Assembly (NCBI RefSeq): GCF_023168145.1
Contig: NZ_BQYK01000001.1
Coordinates: 409,343 to 473,342 of the forward strand
Length of the DNA stretch: 64,000 nt
Reading direction: 5' to 3'
Origin: Sporosarcina sp. NCCP-2222
GTDB lineage: Bacteria; Bacillota; Bacilli; Bacillales_A; Planococcaceae
Part shown: piece after piece, positions 44,138-52,746 of the stretch
How positions within the stretch are numbered: the stretch's first letter is position 1
Layout of the letters: each line of letters starts with the position of its first letter
The notes under the pieces: model-generated
Told to the model about the DNA's origin: nothing
What the model saw: only the letters and a program-made list of their open reading frames with translations
Database searches by the model: none
Program-made: the position numbers and the translations under genes

Positions 44138-44173
44138 TTGACTTTACAATATGTATGGTATACTATACATACA
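44138..44173 (+). promoter_or_regulatory. Promoter and palindromic operator of the XRE gene
   Basis: TTGACT (44138-44143) and TACTAT (44161-44166), 17 bases apart. The -10 is embedded in a nested inverted repeat, TGTATG...CATACA (44152-44173), a likely self-binding site for the XRE regulator. Confidence 0.6.
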
Positions 44174-44199
44174 ACATGACTTGCAAGGAGTTTGGTCCA

Positions 44200-44400
44200 A
44201 TGATAAAAAATCGTGTTAAAGAACTCCGAGCGAGATTTGATTTAACACAAGGAGAACTGGCTGAGAAGGTCGGAGTAACGAGACAGACCATTGTAGCCTT
44301 GGAGAAAGGAAGCTATACGCCTTCCTTATTACTAGCCATGAACCTTGGTGAGGTATTCGGCTTGCCGATTGAAGAAATATTTAGTAAGGAGGATGATTAA
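44200..44400 (+). CDS. Small XRE/Cro-type regulator (YozG-like)
   Basis: A 66-residue protein that is only a helix-turn-helix: MIKNRVKELRARFDLTQGELAEKVGVTRQTI, ending LPIEEIFSKEDD. Regulators of this size commonly sit before small membrane proteins and repress their own operon. ATG 44200 lies nine bases after AAGGAG. The stop is one base before the next gene's start, indicating a two-gene operon. A palindrome covers the -10 region upstream. Confidence 0.9.
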   Translation: MIKNRVKELRARFDLTQGELAEKVGVTRQTIVALEKGSYTPSLLLAMNLGEVFGLPIEEIFSKEDD

Positions 44401-44401
44401 A

Positions 44402-44884
44402 GTGGGGATGTATGTGGCTGTTTTTCTGCGTATTATGTTGTTCATTTCAACATCTTTAATGGTTTATGATTTTCTTGTCATCCAACAAAATTTCATTAAA
44501 ATGGAAAGAGGATTTATTACAGAATTTAGCGTGTATATTTCGCCTTGGCCCGGCTATTTTTTTATTGGCAGTGCTCTTTTCTTCCTAATCGCTAATATTA
44601 TTCAATACATTTTTGTTCGAAGAGACAAAAAATCAGATATTAAAGCATTTATGAGTTTTGAATATAATGTTTCGGATGAAAGGGCTGTGGTCAACACTCG
44701 GAAGGCAGTCAGCATAGCCTTTGCACTTCTACTTGTCTATTCCCTTCTGATGATTGGTTCTTATCTATATATACCTAACTATTTTGTTGATCATATTTGG
44801 TTTCCCTTATTCACAACTGCATCCATACCAGTTTTTGGTCTCCTCGTTTATTTAATATCCTATAAGATTTTAGAATACAAATAA
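44402..44884 (+). CDS. Four-helix membrane protein paired with the XRE regulator
   Basis: A 160-residue protein with hydrophobic helices at about 3-24, 43-66, 100-121 and 130-152 and a cytoplasmic loop FVRRDKKSDIKAFMSFEYNVSDERAVVN. I do not recognise a characterised family; similar XRE-coupled proteins are often annotated only as DUF membrane proteins. GTG 44402 is nine bases after GGAGG; the ATG at 44408 is another option. The pair layout could fit a small-molecule-sensing or toxin-immunity-like system, but nothing in the sequence proves either. Confidence 0.7.
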   Translation: MGMYVAVFLRIMLFISTSLMVYDFLVIQQNFIKMERGFITEFSVYISPWPGYFFIGSALFFLIANIIQYIFVRRDKKSDIKAFMSFEYNVSDERAVVNTRKAVSIAFALLLVYSLLMIGSYLYIPNYFVDHIWFPLFTTASIPVFGLLVYLISYKILEYK

Positions 44885-44977
44885 TAATCGATTGGATACC
44901 TTCTCATACTAAAGCTCCCACGGGATACGACTAACACTACAGCAGATTTGCCGACTGCCGATTAAACGATCTATAAG

Positions 44978-45014
44978 ACTGATGCCAGGTACGTATGCTT
45001 ACCTGGCGTCAGTT
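44978..45014. terminator. Hairpin between convergent genes
   Basis: ACTGATGCCAGGTA/TACCTGGCGTCAGT, 14 pairs with one G-U. T runs are short on both sides, so termination efficiency is uncertain. Confidence 0.65.
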
Positions 45015-45017
45015 CAT

Positions 45018-46460
45018 TCATTTCCCTTGTTCCTTTTTCAATTTATCGATCCGTTTCATATAATCATCAATTTTTTTATCAATCCTATCCGACTCATCTT
45101 GAATTAATGTATCTTTCTCTTCCTCAAGTGTATTGATCATCTGATTGTATTGCTCTCGATGCCTCTCTGCAATATTCAGCAGCTCATCCTTTGTTGGTTG
45201 ATCGATTAACCCTTCCGCTTCGAGAAGTTTAGCTGCACCCGCAAAACGATTACTCTCTACACGGATCAGGTCTCGAGCTGAGGTTGCCAGCCTCCGTACT
45301 TTGTCATAAGCCATTGTTTTGGGCCATGCATCTGCCTTAAAGTACATTAAACTGACTAAATCCAAATCAGACGGCAGCCACATTTTTGAGATTCCGTCTG
45401 TCATTTCCTCTAAGGAATTAGCTGCCAAATATGTGCCATTCCCTGCCTCTGCCACTTGTTTCAATTGGCTTTCGGCTGTTTGATCCACTTGAAAACCAAT
45501 GACATTCACATGCCGTTCCTTAGAAAGCTCGGCAAAAGCCTTTGCCTCCTCAACTGGATTTCCATCGCATGTCTCAGCTCCATCGCTGACAATATATAAT
45601 GTTAAATCCTCTTCCGTCTTTTCGTGATCCAGCCGCGCCTGTTTAATGGCACCTGCCAACGGGGTCCAGCCACTTGCTTTTACTGAATCAACGGCTTGTT
45701 CAAACTCTTTTCCTTTATATTTATTCAATGGGTAAACTTCGTCAATCGTCCCACAAGACAAAGCTTTATCCGATTTGTTTTGAGTTCCTGCATGTCCGTA
45801 CACATATAATGACACGTCACTCTCATTGCCAATGGTGGCAGCAAATCCTTTGACCGCACTTTTGGCAGTATCCATCTTTAGCTTGCCGTCAGCCTGGAGC
45901 AGCATACTGGAGCTGGCGTCCAACAAAATAATTGCCTTTGACGGGATAGAAGCCGGTTTCCCTTCAGCTGTAATTTCGTAAGGTTCGGGCAATACCGGTT
46001 CCTTAAAGGCTGGTGAAAAATAAACTAGTGGCTCAACAACCTCCTGATATCGAGCGCCTCCAAGCAAGTGAAGAAACACAGCATACAATTCCTCTGGATC
46101 CTTAGTCGAGTCAAGAATCGGTCTCATTTCTTCCAAAAAGTCCTCACGAATGTCAGCTGGCACCTCTTGGCCAACCCACATAGATGTTTCCTGATCAATA
46201 GAAAACCCTTTCGTCAGTTGACCAGGCGGGAACTTTGACAGTTCTTCAGCAGTAGACGCTGCCTGACCAAGTTGGATTGCCATTTTGTGTGTTTGTTCCT
46301 CTTCCTCGTTCTGACTTTCCGAATTTACTTTCTCTTCTGTCTGCTTTTGTCCTTTTGAATCACTTACAGGTTGCGGCTCTTCGGTTTTACCTCCATTGGA
46401 ACATCCTGCTGCTACTATACAGGACGCCAATATTATAGCGGTTCTGATGATCGCTCTCAT
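45018..46460 (-). CDS. VWA-domain lipoprotein
   Basis: A 480-residue exported protein: signal peptide with lipobox VAAGC (Cys20), a Glu/Gln-rich linker (about 25-60), a helical region, a von Willebrand A domain (about 173-370) with the MIDAS motif DASSS at 181-185 and TPLAGA and DGAET as further metal-loop segments, and a C-terminal coiled coil rich in Lys and Glu (430-480). VWA domains bind partner proteins through a metal ion. It is similar in plan to B. subtilis YwmC/YwmD-type proteins, but the function is unknown. GGAGGG precedes ATG 46460. Confidence 0.85.
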   Translation of the reverse strand: MRAIIRTAIILASCIVAAGCSNGGKTEEPQPVSDSKGQKQTEEKVNSESQNEEEEQTHKMAIQLGQAASTAEELSKFPPGQLTKGFSIDQETSMWVGQEVPADIREDFLEEMRPILDSTKDPEELYAVFLHLLGGARYQEVVEPLVYFSPAFKEPVLPEPYEITAEGKPASIPSKAIILLDASSSMLLQADGKLKMDTAKSAVKGFAATIGNESDVSLYVYGHAGTQNKSDKALSCGTIDEVYPLNKYKGKEFEQAVDSVKASGWTPLAGAIKQARLDHEKTEEDLTLYIVSDGAETCDGNPVEEAKAFAELSKERHVNVIGFQVDQTAESQLKQVAEAGNGTYLAANSLEEMTDGISKMWLPSDLDLVSLMYFKADAWPKTMAYDKVRRLATSARDLIRVESNRFAGAAKLLEAEGLIDQPTKDELLNIAERHREQYNQMINTLEEEKDTLIQDESDRIDKKIDDYMKRIDKLKKEQGK

Positions 46461-46641
46461 GTCTGTTCCCTCCTAATGGAAATCTATTTCCTATACGCCA
46501 GGTAAACTAAATAGTTTCTTTTTCAGCAGTAAATGAATCGATATGATATGAATATTTCCAGTTCACAAGGTTATAGAGTGAGTTTAGACCTAATCAGAGC
46601 TAAGTGATAAAGAACTGAGGTGATCATGGCAGCCGGAAAAA

Positions 46642-46692
46642 CAAAAACTGCAGCCAAATCCGAGATGACTCGAATTTTACTGCAGTCTTTTT
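46642..46692 (-). terminator. Terminator of trhO
   Basis: ACTGCAG/CTGCAGT outer stem (46647-46686) with an inner AAATTCGAG/CTCGGATTT helix, and TTTTTG on the minus side. Confidence 0.8.
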
Positions 46693-46725
46693 GAGTAATT
46701 TACATGTTCAACAGCATATGGACAA

Positions 46726-47706
46726 TCAATTGACCGTTGCCGTTGTTTCCTCACGACGTTTTTCAATCGCTTCAAGCCGTTGATTAAACTCGTCAACCGT
46801 CATGTTATGTTCTACAAAATAACGGTTACGCGGATGCGTACGGCATTCATCTGAACAACTTCTCATATACAAATGCTCGTTTTCTTCGGAGCAAAGGATT
46901 TTCGCATTACATTCTGGGTTCGCACAATTGACATACCGTTCGCATGGTGTACCGTCAAAATGATCACGACCGACAATAACGTGTTCAACTTGATTGACCG
47001 GTACGGCAATCCTTTCGTCGAATACGTAGCATTGTCCATCCCATAGCTGGCCCTTGACAACTGGGTCTTTTCCGTATGTCACAATGCCGCCGTGCAAGTG
47101 AGCTACATCTTCAAAGCCTTCGCGCTTCAACCATCCAGTGAATTTCTCACAACGAATTCCACCTGTGCAATAAGCGAGGATTTTCTTCCCTTCAAACATT
47201 TCCTTATTTTCCTCAATCCATTCAGGAAGTTCACGGAATGTCTCGATATCTGGACGCACGGCTCCTCTGAAATGACCGAGATCATACTCGTAATCATTGC
47301 GAGCATCCAAAACAACTGTATTTTCTTCTTGCATTTGCTTATAAAATTCTTCTGGACTTAAATACTCTCCAGTCAATTCAGTTGGATCGATATCCTTATC
47401 CAGACTCAAATTAACGATTTCAGTTCGGTAACGAACGTGCATTTTTTTGAAAGCATGTCCATCCGTTTCGTCAATTTTAAACCAGAGATCCTTAAACCGT
47501 TCATCACTATGCATTTTCGCCATGTAGGCATCGGTCTGCTCAATCGTACCTGAACATGTTCCGTTAATGCCTTCCTTGCCGATTAGGATACGGCCTTTCA
47601 AGCCAAGTTCCTTACAAAATGCCAAATGCTCGGCAGTAAATGTTTCTGGGTCTTCAATTTCAACATATTTGTAGAATAATAATACCCGATATCCGCCTTT
47701 TTCCAT
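46726..47706 (-). CDS. trhO: tRNA uridine(34) 5-hydroxylase TrhO
   Basis: A 326-residue rhodanese-family enzyme that hydroxylates wobble uridine using oxygen, a first step to 5-methoxyuridine-type modifications. An N-terminal acylphosphatase-like domain ([16 protein letters not shown], 39-54) precedes the rhodanese domain with catalytic Cys180 in [11 protein letters not shown]-terminal cysteine-rich region ([17 protein letters not shown]) may bind metal. ATG 47706 follows GGTGG by eight bases; the longer frame upstream is unsupported. Its B. subtilis counterpart is YbfQ. Confidence 0.93.
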   Translation of the reverse strand: MEKGGYRVLLFYKYVEIEDPETFTAEHLAFCKELGLKGRILIGKEGINGTCSGTIEQTDAYMAKMHSDERFKDLWFKIDETDGHAFKKMHVRYRTEIVNLSLDKDIDPTELTGEYLSPEEFYKQMQEENTVVLDARNDYEYDLGHFRGAVRPDIETFRELPEWIEENKEMFEGKKILAYCTGGIRCEKFTGWLKREGFEDVAHLHGGIVTYGKDPVVKGQLWDGQCYVFDERIAVPVNQVEHVIVGRDHFDGTPCERYVNCANPECNAKILCSEENEHLYMRSCSDECRTHPRNRYFVEHNMTVDEFNQRLEAIEKRREETTATVN

Positions 47707-48136
47707 TTCGTCAACCACCTTCTGTTTTTTCTCTTTGCAATAGGGATAACAGCAAGTTCGGTTTAACAATATTCGATTGTAAACACATAACAGCTAACCC
47801 GCATTTGCAAGATCCGGGCCTTGGACATTATATCACAAAAAACTCTCATATAAAAGGGAATGACGGGGATTTCATGATGTAAAAACCATCATTTTTATGC
47901 AGTGAAATTAGCTTGTTAGCAACAGATTGAAAGTCACATTTTTCTAAAGCATGTTAAATAAAAAAGATTCTATTTACGAATACAAGAATTTCCGTATAGA
48001 TACCACCTGCAATCTGGCCCTACCCTCAGACTATAAAATGATGATTGAATTATAATATCTAGTATTGTGCTAAAACAAACTACTAGTAGAAGTTTAATTT
48101 CTATACTCTCTTTTTATAAAAACACTACTTAACCCA
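47707..48136. other. Intergenic region without a gene (trhO/deacetylase)
   Basis: An AT-rich divergent region of about 430 bases. I see no frame with a ribosome site, no tRNA-like fold and no strong hairpin. Promoters of trhO should be at its left end. Confidence 0.6.
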
Positions 48137-48164
48137 TTGTGTCAGATTTTGTATGTTGTATACT
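48137..48164 (+). promoter_or_regulatory. Promoter of the polysaccharide deacetylase gene
   Basis: TTGTGT (48137-48142), 16 bases, TATACT (48159-48164), about 95 bases before the start codon. Confidence 0.5.
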
Positions 48165-48262
48165 AGAGAAAGATAAAGTTTCGACAAAAGATCGTTTTAT
48201 TCGAAACTATTTTCCAACTATCCCCGTCTAAGTCTTTACAAAGGAAAAAGGAGTTTAGCAGA

Positions 48263-49729
48263 ATGAGAAAACCTAGGCGGAAAATCTGGATTGATTTTGC
48301 GTTTTCAATTACCATTATTTCATTGACCATTGCCGCGATCTTTATTATCTCCAGGCCGAGTAACAGCAAAGAGCAACCGAAAAACCAAACAAACGGAACG
48401 GCTTCCGTGTCCATCGAATCCATCGAGTCCAGTTATCCAGGAATTAAAATTGTCACTGAAACGTCCAATGATAAAAAATTGCCCTACGCCATTCAATATC
48501 CACAAAGTGCACATAAAGAATTTAATGAACAAGTACTTTCCTACATAAATAACGAACGAGCAACCTTTCTAAAACGTATGGAACAATTGAAGAAAACGAA
48601 GAAGGATCCGACTGGAGAACTCAATATCTCATTTGAGACCATGCACCACAAATCAGGTCATTATTCCTTTGTCATGGTATCTGGAAGTAATTTCAGCGAT
48701 GGAAAAACATCTTTGGCCATTCATTCTTTCCACTTACATCCTTCGACAGGCGCAATGCATACCATTGCCGATGTCATGAACCGTAATCCGGAACATTTGA
48801 ATGTCCTATCTACGAAAGTGAAAAAGGAGTTACTGGCAGATCCATCCTTACAGGGGAAATTGGCAGATGACTATGAAAAGTGGCTTACTCCTTTGTGGAG
48901 TAACTTTAGGGAGTATGCACTAACAGATGAAGCGGTCATCTTCTATCTCAATCCGCAGATTGTGACGGATCGTACAATTGGCCAGCCCATTGTATCCGTT
49001 CCAATTTCCTCTATTAACTCGATTGTGTTGAAAGCTTATCAATCTGAAGAGTCCGATCCTTTACGGACGGAAGGACAAATTGGGAAAAAGCCAGAACAGC
49101 CTTCCCATCCAGAAAGCTCAAAAGAGGATGAAACAACTGGCAAGGGAGAAGAAGCAACTCAACCCGAACAATCTCTAGCCAAGAGAGTTGCATTGACGTT
49201 CGACGATGGTCCAGAGCCAAAAGTGACGCCTCAGATTCTTGAAATCCTGAATCGTCATAATGCCAAAGCAACATTCTTCATGTTAGGAAGCCGGGTGGAA
49301 TATTATCCTGACGTTGCCGCTGCGGTTCAACAGGCAGGACATGAGTTAGGAAATCACACGTGGAACCATCCGAATCTTGTTAAACTTCCAAGTGCCCGGG
49401 TAATGGAGGAAATTCAAAAAACGTCTTCCAAGATTGAAGAGGTCACAGGACAAAAGGCGACCGCGTTCCGACCTCCTTATGGGGCAGTGAACCAACGAAT
49501 TCGCGGTCTTTCCGATATACCGATTGTCTTGTGGGATGTCGACACGTTGGATTGGCAACATCATGACCCAACCAAGATACTAGAAAAAGTGAAGCAGCAA
49601 ACGAAAGACGGCAGCATTATTTTAATGCATGATATTCATCAGTCGACTGCAGACGGGCTCGATGCTGTCTTGACGTATTTAGAAAACGAAGGCTATTCAT
49701 TTGTCACCGTCTCCGAATTACACGAGTGA
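48263..49729 (+). CDS. Membrane-anchored polysaccharide deacetylase (PdaC-like)
   Basis: A 488-residue protein: N-terminal transmembrane anchor (9-30), a DUF4163/DUF3298-like region (about 60-258), a Glu/Lys-rich linker (262-305) and a NodB deacetylase domain (309-488). Catalytic motifs are TFDDGP (Asp314/Asp315), HTWNHP (His365, His369), RPPYG, LWDVDTLDW and LMHDIH. The domain order is that of B. subtilis PdaC, which deacetylates peptidoglycan MurNAc and confers lysozyme resistance; a GlcNAc or other glycan substrate is possible. AAAGGAG precedes ATG 48263. It is monocistronic. Confidence 0.92.
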   Translation: MRKPRRKIWIDFAFSITIISLTIAAIFIISRPSNSKEQPKNQTNGTASVSIESIESSYPGIKIVTETSNDKKLPYAIQYPQSAHKEFNEQVLSYINNERATFLKRMEQLKKTKKDPTGELNISFETMHHKSGHYSFVMVSGSNFSDGKTSLAIHSFHLHPSTGAMHTIADVMNRNPEHLNVLSTKVKKELLADPSLQGKLADDYEKWLTPLWSNFREYALTDEAVIFYLNPQIVTDRTIGQPIVSVPISSINSIVLKAYQSEESDPLRTEGQIGKKPEQPSHPESSKEDETTGKGEEATQPEQSLAKRVALTFDDGPEPKVTPQILEILNRHNAKATFFMLGSRVEYYPDVAAAVQQAGHELGNHTWNHPNLVKLPSARVMEEIQKTSSKIEEVTGQKATAFRPPYGAVNQRIRGLSDIPIVLWDVDTLDWQHHDPTKILEKVKQQTKDGSIILMHDIHQSTADGLDAVLTYLENEGYSFVTVSELHE

Positions 49730-49758
49730 CATGGTAGAAACAATAAGACCTAATAAAA

Positions 49759-49797
49759 ATGTGACGGAGCCCTTGTGGTCCGTCACTTTTTTGTTTT
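49759..49797 (+). terminator. Terminator of the deacetylase gene
   Basis: GTGACGGA/TCCGTCAC stem, then TTTTTTG. Confidence 0.92.
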
Positions 49798-49872
49798 TTT
49801 AGAACTAACAAAGCTATTTATATGTAGGCATTTTTGTTATAATGCTTTTAGAACAGAATGGAGGAACGATCA

Positions 49873-50253
49873 TTGCACATTCAAATCGAACCCGCTTCTG
49901 ATATACCTATTTATACCCAGCTGGCCAATCAATTGATTGCTTTGATTGCGAAAAAAGAATTGAAACCGAACGATACATTGCCATCTGTCCGGTCATTGGC
50001 AGCAGATTTGGGAGTCAATATGCATACAGTGAACAAGGCGTATCATGAGCTTCAGCAAAAAGGGATTATTTCTGTCATTCCCAAATCCGGTGCTGTCATC
50101 AATCCTATTCCTGAAGTGAGTTCAGAATCGAGCAGAGACCGCATGCGCGAAACACTTCACCCTTTAATCGCTGAATCGATCGTCTATGGCATGTCGCGAG
50201 ATGAAATCCTCTCGCTTGCATCGTCTCTCATTTCGGAACTCACGGAGGAATAA
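49873..50253 (+). CDS. GntR-family regulator, YtrA type
   Basis: A 126-residue regulator with the GntR winged helix (PIYTQLANQLIALIAKKELK, then TLPSVRSLAADLGVNMHTVNKAYHELQ) and a short YtrA-like C-terminal dimerisation tail. Such proteins usually repress the membrane-protein genes they are encoded with. TTG 49873 lies eight bases after GGAGG and yields MHIQIEPASDIPIYTQL; the ATG at 49858 overlaps that ribosome site. The downstream gene starts five bases after its stop. Confidence 0.92.
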   Translation: MHIQIEPASDIPIYTQLANQLIALIAKKELKPNDTLPSVRSLAADLGVNMHTVNKAYHELQQKGIISVIPKSGAVINPIPEVSSESSRDRMRETLHPLIAESIVYGMSRDEILSLASSLISELTEE

Positions 50254-50257
50254 CTAT

Positions 50258-51358
50258 ATGGAAATGACTATTTTTCTTACCATCATTGCATTCCTGACAC
50301 TTATACAATCCGCCATGCCATATTTTTTAAAACAGACTGTTACATTTGGTGTTACCATTCCCGAAAGCCATATAGATGATGCAAGGCTGTCATCTTATAA
50401 ACGAACCTATTCGGCATTGGTGCTAAGTACCGGCGTTCTGGCGTGTGTATTATTTGTCTGGCTATCTTCAGTTATGAGTGAACAAAACTTTATTCTGGCA
50501 GGACTTGCCCTTCAGTTCATTGTGCTAGGAAGCAGTATGATTCTCTATTTCTACTTCCATCTAAAAGTCATGGCTTTAAAAAAGAATGAGGCTTGGGGAA
50601 ACGAGTTAAAACAAGTGACCGTGACCGATCTTTCCTTGCGGTCACAGGATGAAATGCTTCCTACATTCCTATTCGCTTTGCCGATGGCAATCACACTCGG
50701 ATTGCTTGCGTACACCGCGGTTCATTATCCAGACTTGCCAGATCAGATACCGACTCATTGGGGACCGAACGGGAAGCCGGATGCCTTCAGTGATAAATCA
50801 CCATTTTCAGCCATTGCGATGCTGCTGATCCTGCTCATCATGCAAGCTATGTTCGGCTTGATTCATTGGTCGACAAAAAGTGCAGGAATTCGGCTGCGAG
50901 CTGCTAAAAAACAAGCCTCCAAAATTCAGCAACTTACCTTTCGAAAGTATTCAAGCTGGCTTTTGTTTTTCGTTTCTATCCTTGTGACCGTTTTATTAGG
51001 TTACTTTCAAATGATCAACATCCATGAGCAACTTGGCAACTCAGCGATTCTATTTGTATTGCCAATCAGTTTTGTTATTCTTCTCTTGGCTGCAACTGCA
51101 TTTTACGCTTTTAAGATCGGGCAAGGCGGAGCGCGGATAGAAATCAATGTAGTAGAAGAAAGTAAAGAAGGATTAACGGATGTTGATGAGGATGCATATT
51201 GGAAAGCGGGCATTTTTTATGTGAACCGAAATGATCCATCCCTCTTCGTTGAAAAGCGGTTTGGTGTCGGCTGGACCATCAACTTTGGACAGCCCTTATC
51301 TTATTTTATTATTCTTGTACCTCTAGTGCTCATTATCGCTATATCCTTATTGCTCTAA
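50258..51358 (+). CDS. DUF1648/DUF5808 membrane protein (SdpI-like)
   Basis: A 366-residue protein with about eight hydrophobic helices. The DUF1648 signature PDLPDQIPTHWGPNGKPDAF follows helix 4 or 5, and near the C-terminus AYWKAGIFYVNRNDPSLFVE with RFGVGWTINFG matches DUF5808. DUF1648 occurs in SdpI, an immunity and signalling protein against the SdpC toxin, and in many GntR-linked membrane proteins of unknown role. ATG 50258 is nine bases after GGAGG. The tight coupling to the YtrA-type regulator points to a regulated envelope function. Confidence 0.82.
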   Translation: MEMTIFLTIIAFLTLIQSAMPYFLKQTVTFGVTIPESHIDDARLSSYKRTYSALVLSTGVLACVLFVWLSSVMSEQNFILAGLALQFIVLGSSMILYFYFHLKVMALKKNEAWGNELKQVTVTDLSLRSQDEMLPTFLFALPMAITLGLLAYTAVHYPDLPDQIPTHWGPNGKPDAFSDKSPFSAIAMLLILLIMQAMFGLIHWSTKSAGIRLRAAKKQASKIQQLTFRKYSSWLLFFVSILVTVLLGYFQMINIHEQLGNSAILFVLPISFVILLLAATAFYAFKIGQGGARIEINVVEESKEGLTDVDEDAYWKAGIFYVNRNDPSLFVEKRFGVGWTINFGQPLSYFIILVPLVLIIAISLLL

Positions 51359-51360
51359 CA

Positions 51361-51401
51361 TAAATAAGACAGAGAACGTTAACTCGTTCTCTGCCTTATT
51401 G
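51361..51401 (+). terminator. Terminator of the GntR operon
   Basis: AATAAGACAGAGAACG/CGTTCTCTGCCTTATT, a long near-perfect stem with built-in T-rich end. Confidence 0.85.
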
Positions 51402-51411
51402 TGCTTTCAGA

Positions 51412-51458
51412 AAAAGAACCGCCCTCACTGATATTACAGAGAGAGCGGTTTTTGACTT
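51412..51458 (-). terminator. Terminator of the ferredoxin-NADP reductase gene
   Basis: Minus strand: AACCGCTCTC/GAGGGCGGTT stem, then CTTTTTC. Confidence 0.85.
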
Positions 51459-51466
51459 CACTCGGT

Positions 51467-52450
51467 TCAGTTAAACACACTTGTGCTATGAAGCGGCTGA
51501 AGTCTTGCTTTCGGATCGATGTAGGCTTTGGCATGGTTTACTGCTACCGGCGCTTCTCCTAAACCGACTGCAATCAGTTTCACTTTGCCATCATAGCTCG
51601 TAATATCCCCTGCCGCGTAGATTCCTTCAATATTTGTTTCCATTTTTGAGTTCACCAAGACGGAGTTGCGATCCATTTCTAGGCCCCACTCCTTAATCGG
51701 TCCGAGGGAAGAAATGTTTCCATAATTGACGATTAGATGATCAATTGCAACGCTTTCCTCAGTGCCATCCTTTTGCGTAAGAACTACTTCACTGACAATA
51801 CCGTTTTCACCGGAAATTGATTTTACAGCACGTGATGTCAAGACATTGACTTTGGATTCCATCAATTGGTTGACACTTGTTTCGTGAGCTGTAAAACGTT
51901 CCCTTCTGTGCACTAAGGAAACATCGGATGCAATATCCTCTAGCATGAGAGCCCAGTCAACAGCTGAATCTCCTCCACCGCAGACAAGTACGTTTTTGTC
52001 TTTAAACAAGGAAAGGTCTTTAATCCCATAATGCAGTGTAGTTCCCTCAAAGTCCACCTCTTCCGCTAAACCGATTTTCCGTGGTTGGAAAGCTCCAATG
52101 CCCGCAGTCAGCAAAATCGTACGTGTCAAATGAACCCCTTTATCAGTTTCCAGAATGAAATGATCGCCATCTCGTTTCACGGATACTGCTGTCTCGCCAA
52201 GATGGATTTCAGGGTTGGAATAATGAGCTTGTGTCACAAGATTCGCCACAAGATCCTTAGCAAGGATTTTTGGAAAACCGCCAACATCATAAATATACTT
52301 ATCTGGATACAATTCAATTAGCTGTCCGCCTAATTGAGGCAGGCTATCTATAATTTTTACCGACATTTCCCGCATACCTGCGTAGAAAGAAGCGAAAAGA
52401 CCTGTTGGGCCTCCTCCAATGATTGTAATGTCGACAATTTCATTATTCAT
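51467..52450 (-). CDS. yumC: Ferredoxin/flavodoxin-NADP reductase, thioredoxin-reductase type
   Basis: A 327-residue flavoprotein of the TrxR-like FNR family. FAD loop GGGPTGLFASFYAG (12-25), NADPH loop CGGGDSAVDWALML in the middle, and the C-terminal FAD segment GIYAAGDITSYDGKVKLIAVGLGEA. The CxxC redox pair of thioredoxin reductase is absent, which identifies it as the ferredoxin reductase YumC type; YumC supplies electrons for reduction of ferredoxin or flavodoxin. GGAG lies nine bases before ATG 52450. It is monocistronic. Confidence 0.94.
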   Translation of the reverse strand: MNNEIVDITIIGGGPTGLFASFYAGMREMSVKIIDSLPQLGGQLIELYPDKYIYDVGGFPKILAKDLVANLVTQAHYSNPEIHLGETAVSVKRDGDHFILETDKGVHLTRTILLTAGIGAFQPRKIGLAEEVDFEGTTLHYGIKDLSLFKDKNVLVCGGGDSAVDWALMLEDIASDVSLVHRRERFTAHETSVNQLMESKVNVLTSRAVKSISGENGIVSEVVLTQKDGTEESVAIDHLIVNYGNISSLGPIKEWGLEMDRNSVLVNSKMETNIEGIYAAGDITSYDGKVKLIAVGLGEAPVAVNHAKAYIDPKARLQPLHSTSVFN

Positions 52451-52631
52451 CTATGAACACTCCATTTTCCTTAGACTTTGATCAGAACGAAGAGCTGCTT
52501 CCCTTCCCTCTGATTTCTTACTTATCTACTCTACACATTATCTACTATTTTTCAATAAAAAACACCCAATTTGTTTCATTGATTTCTTTGTCATTCCAAT
52601 AGCCGGTTCACATGGATAGTAAAATTAAATT

Positions 52632-52645
52632 TGGAAGCGCTTAAC
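52632..52645. promoter_or_regulatory. Possible CcpA catabolite-responsive element
   Basis: TGGAAGCGCTTAAC resembles the cre consensus TGWAARCGYTWWCA with two deviations, in the divergent region of yumC and the chemoreceptor gene. A single weak match. Confidence 0.3.
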
Positions 52646-52746
52646 TTTTTTTAATTTTAATTATAGTATTATTTCCTCAAATCCGTATAATAGGATATAT
52701 GTACCGATTCACAAAAATTCAATTGCGACTTTGGGGGGGTTCACAC

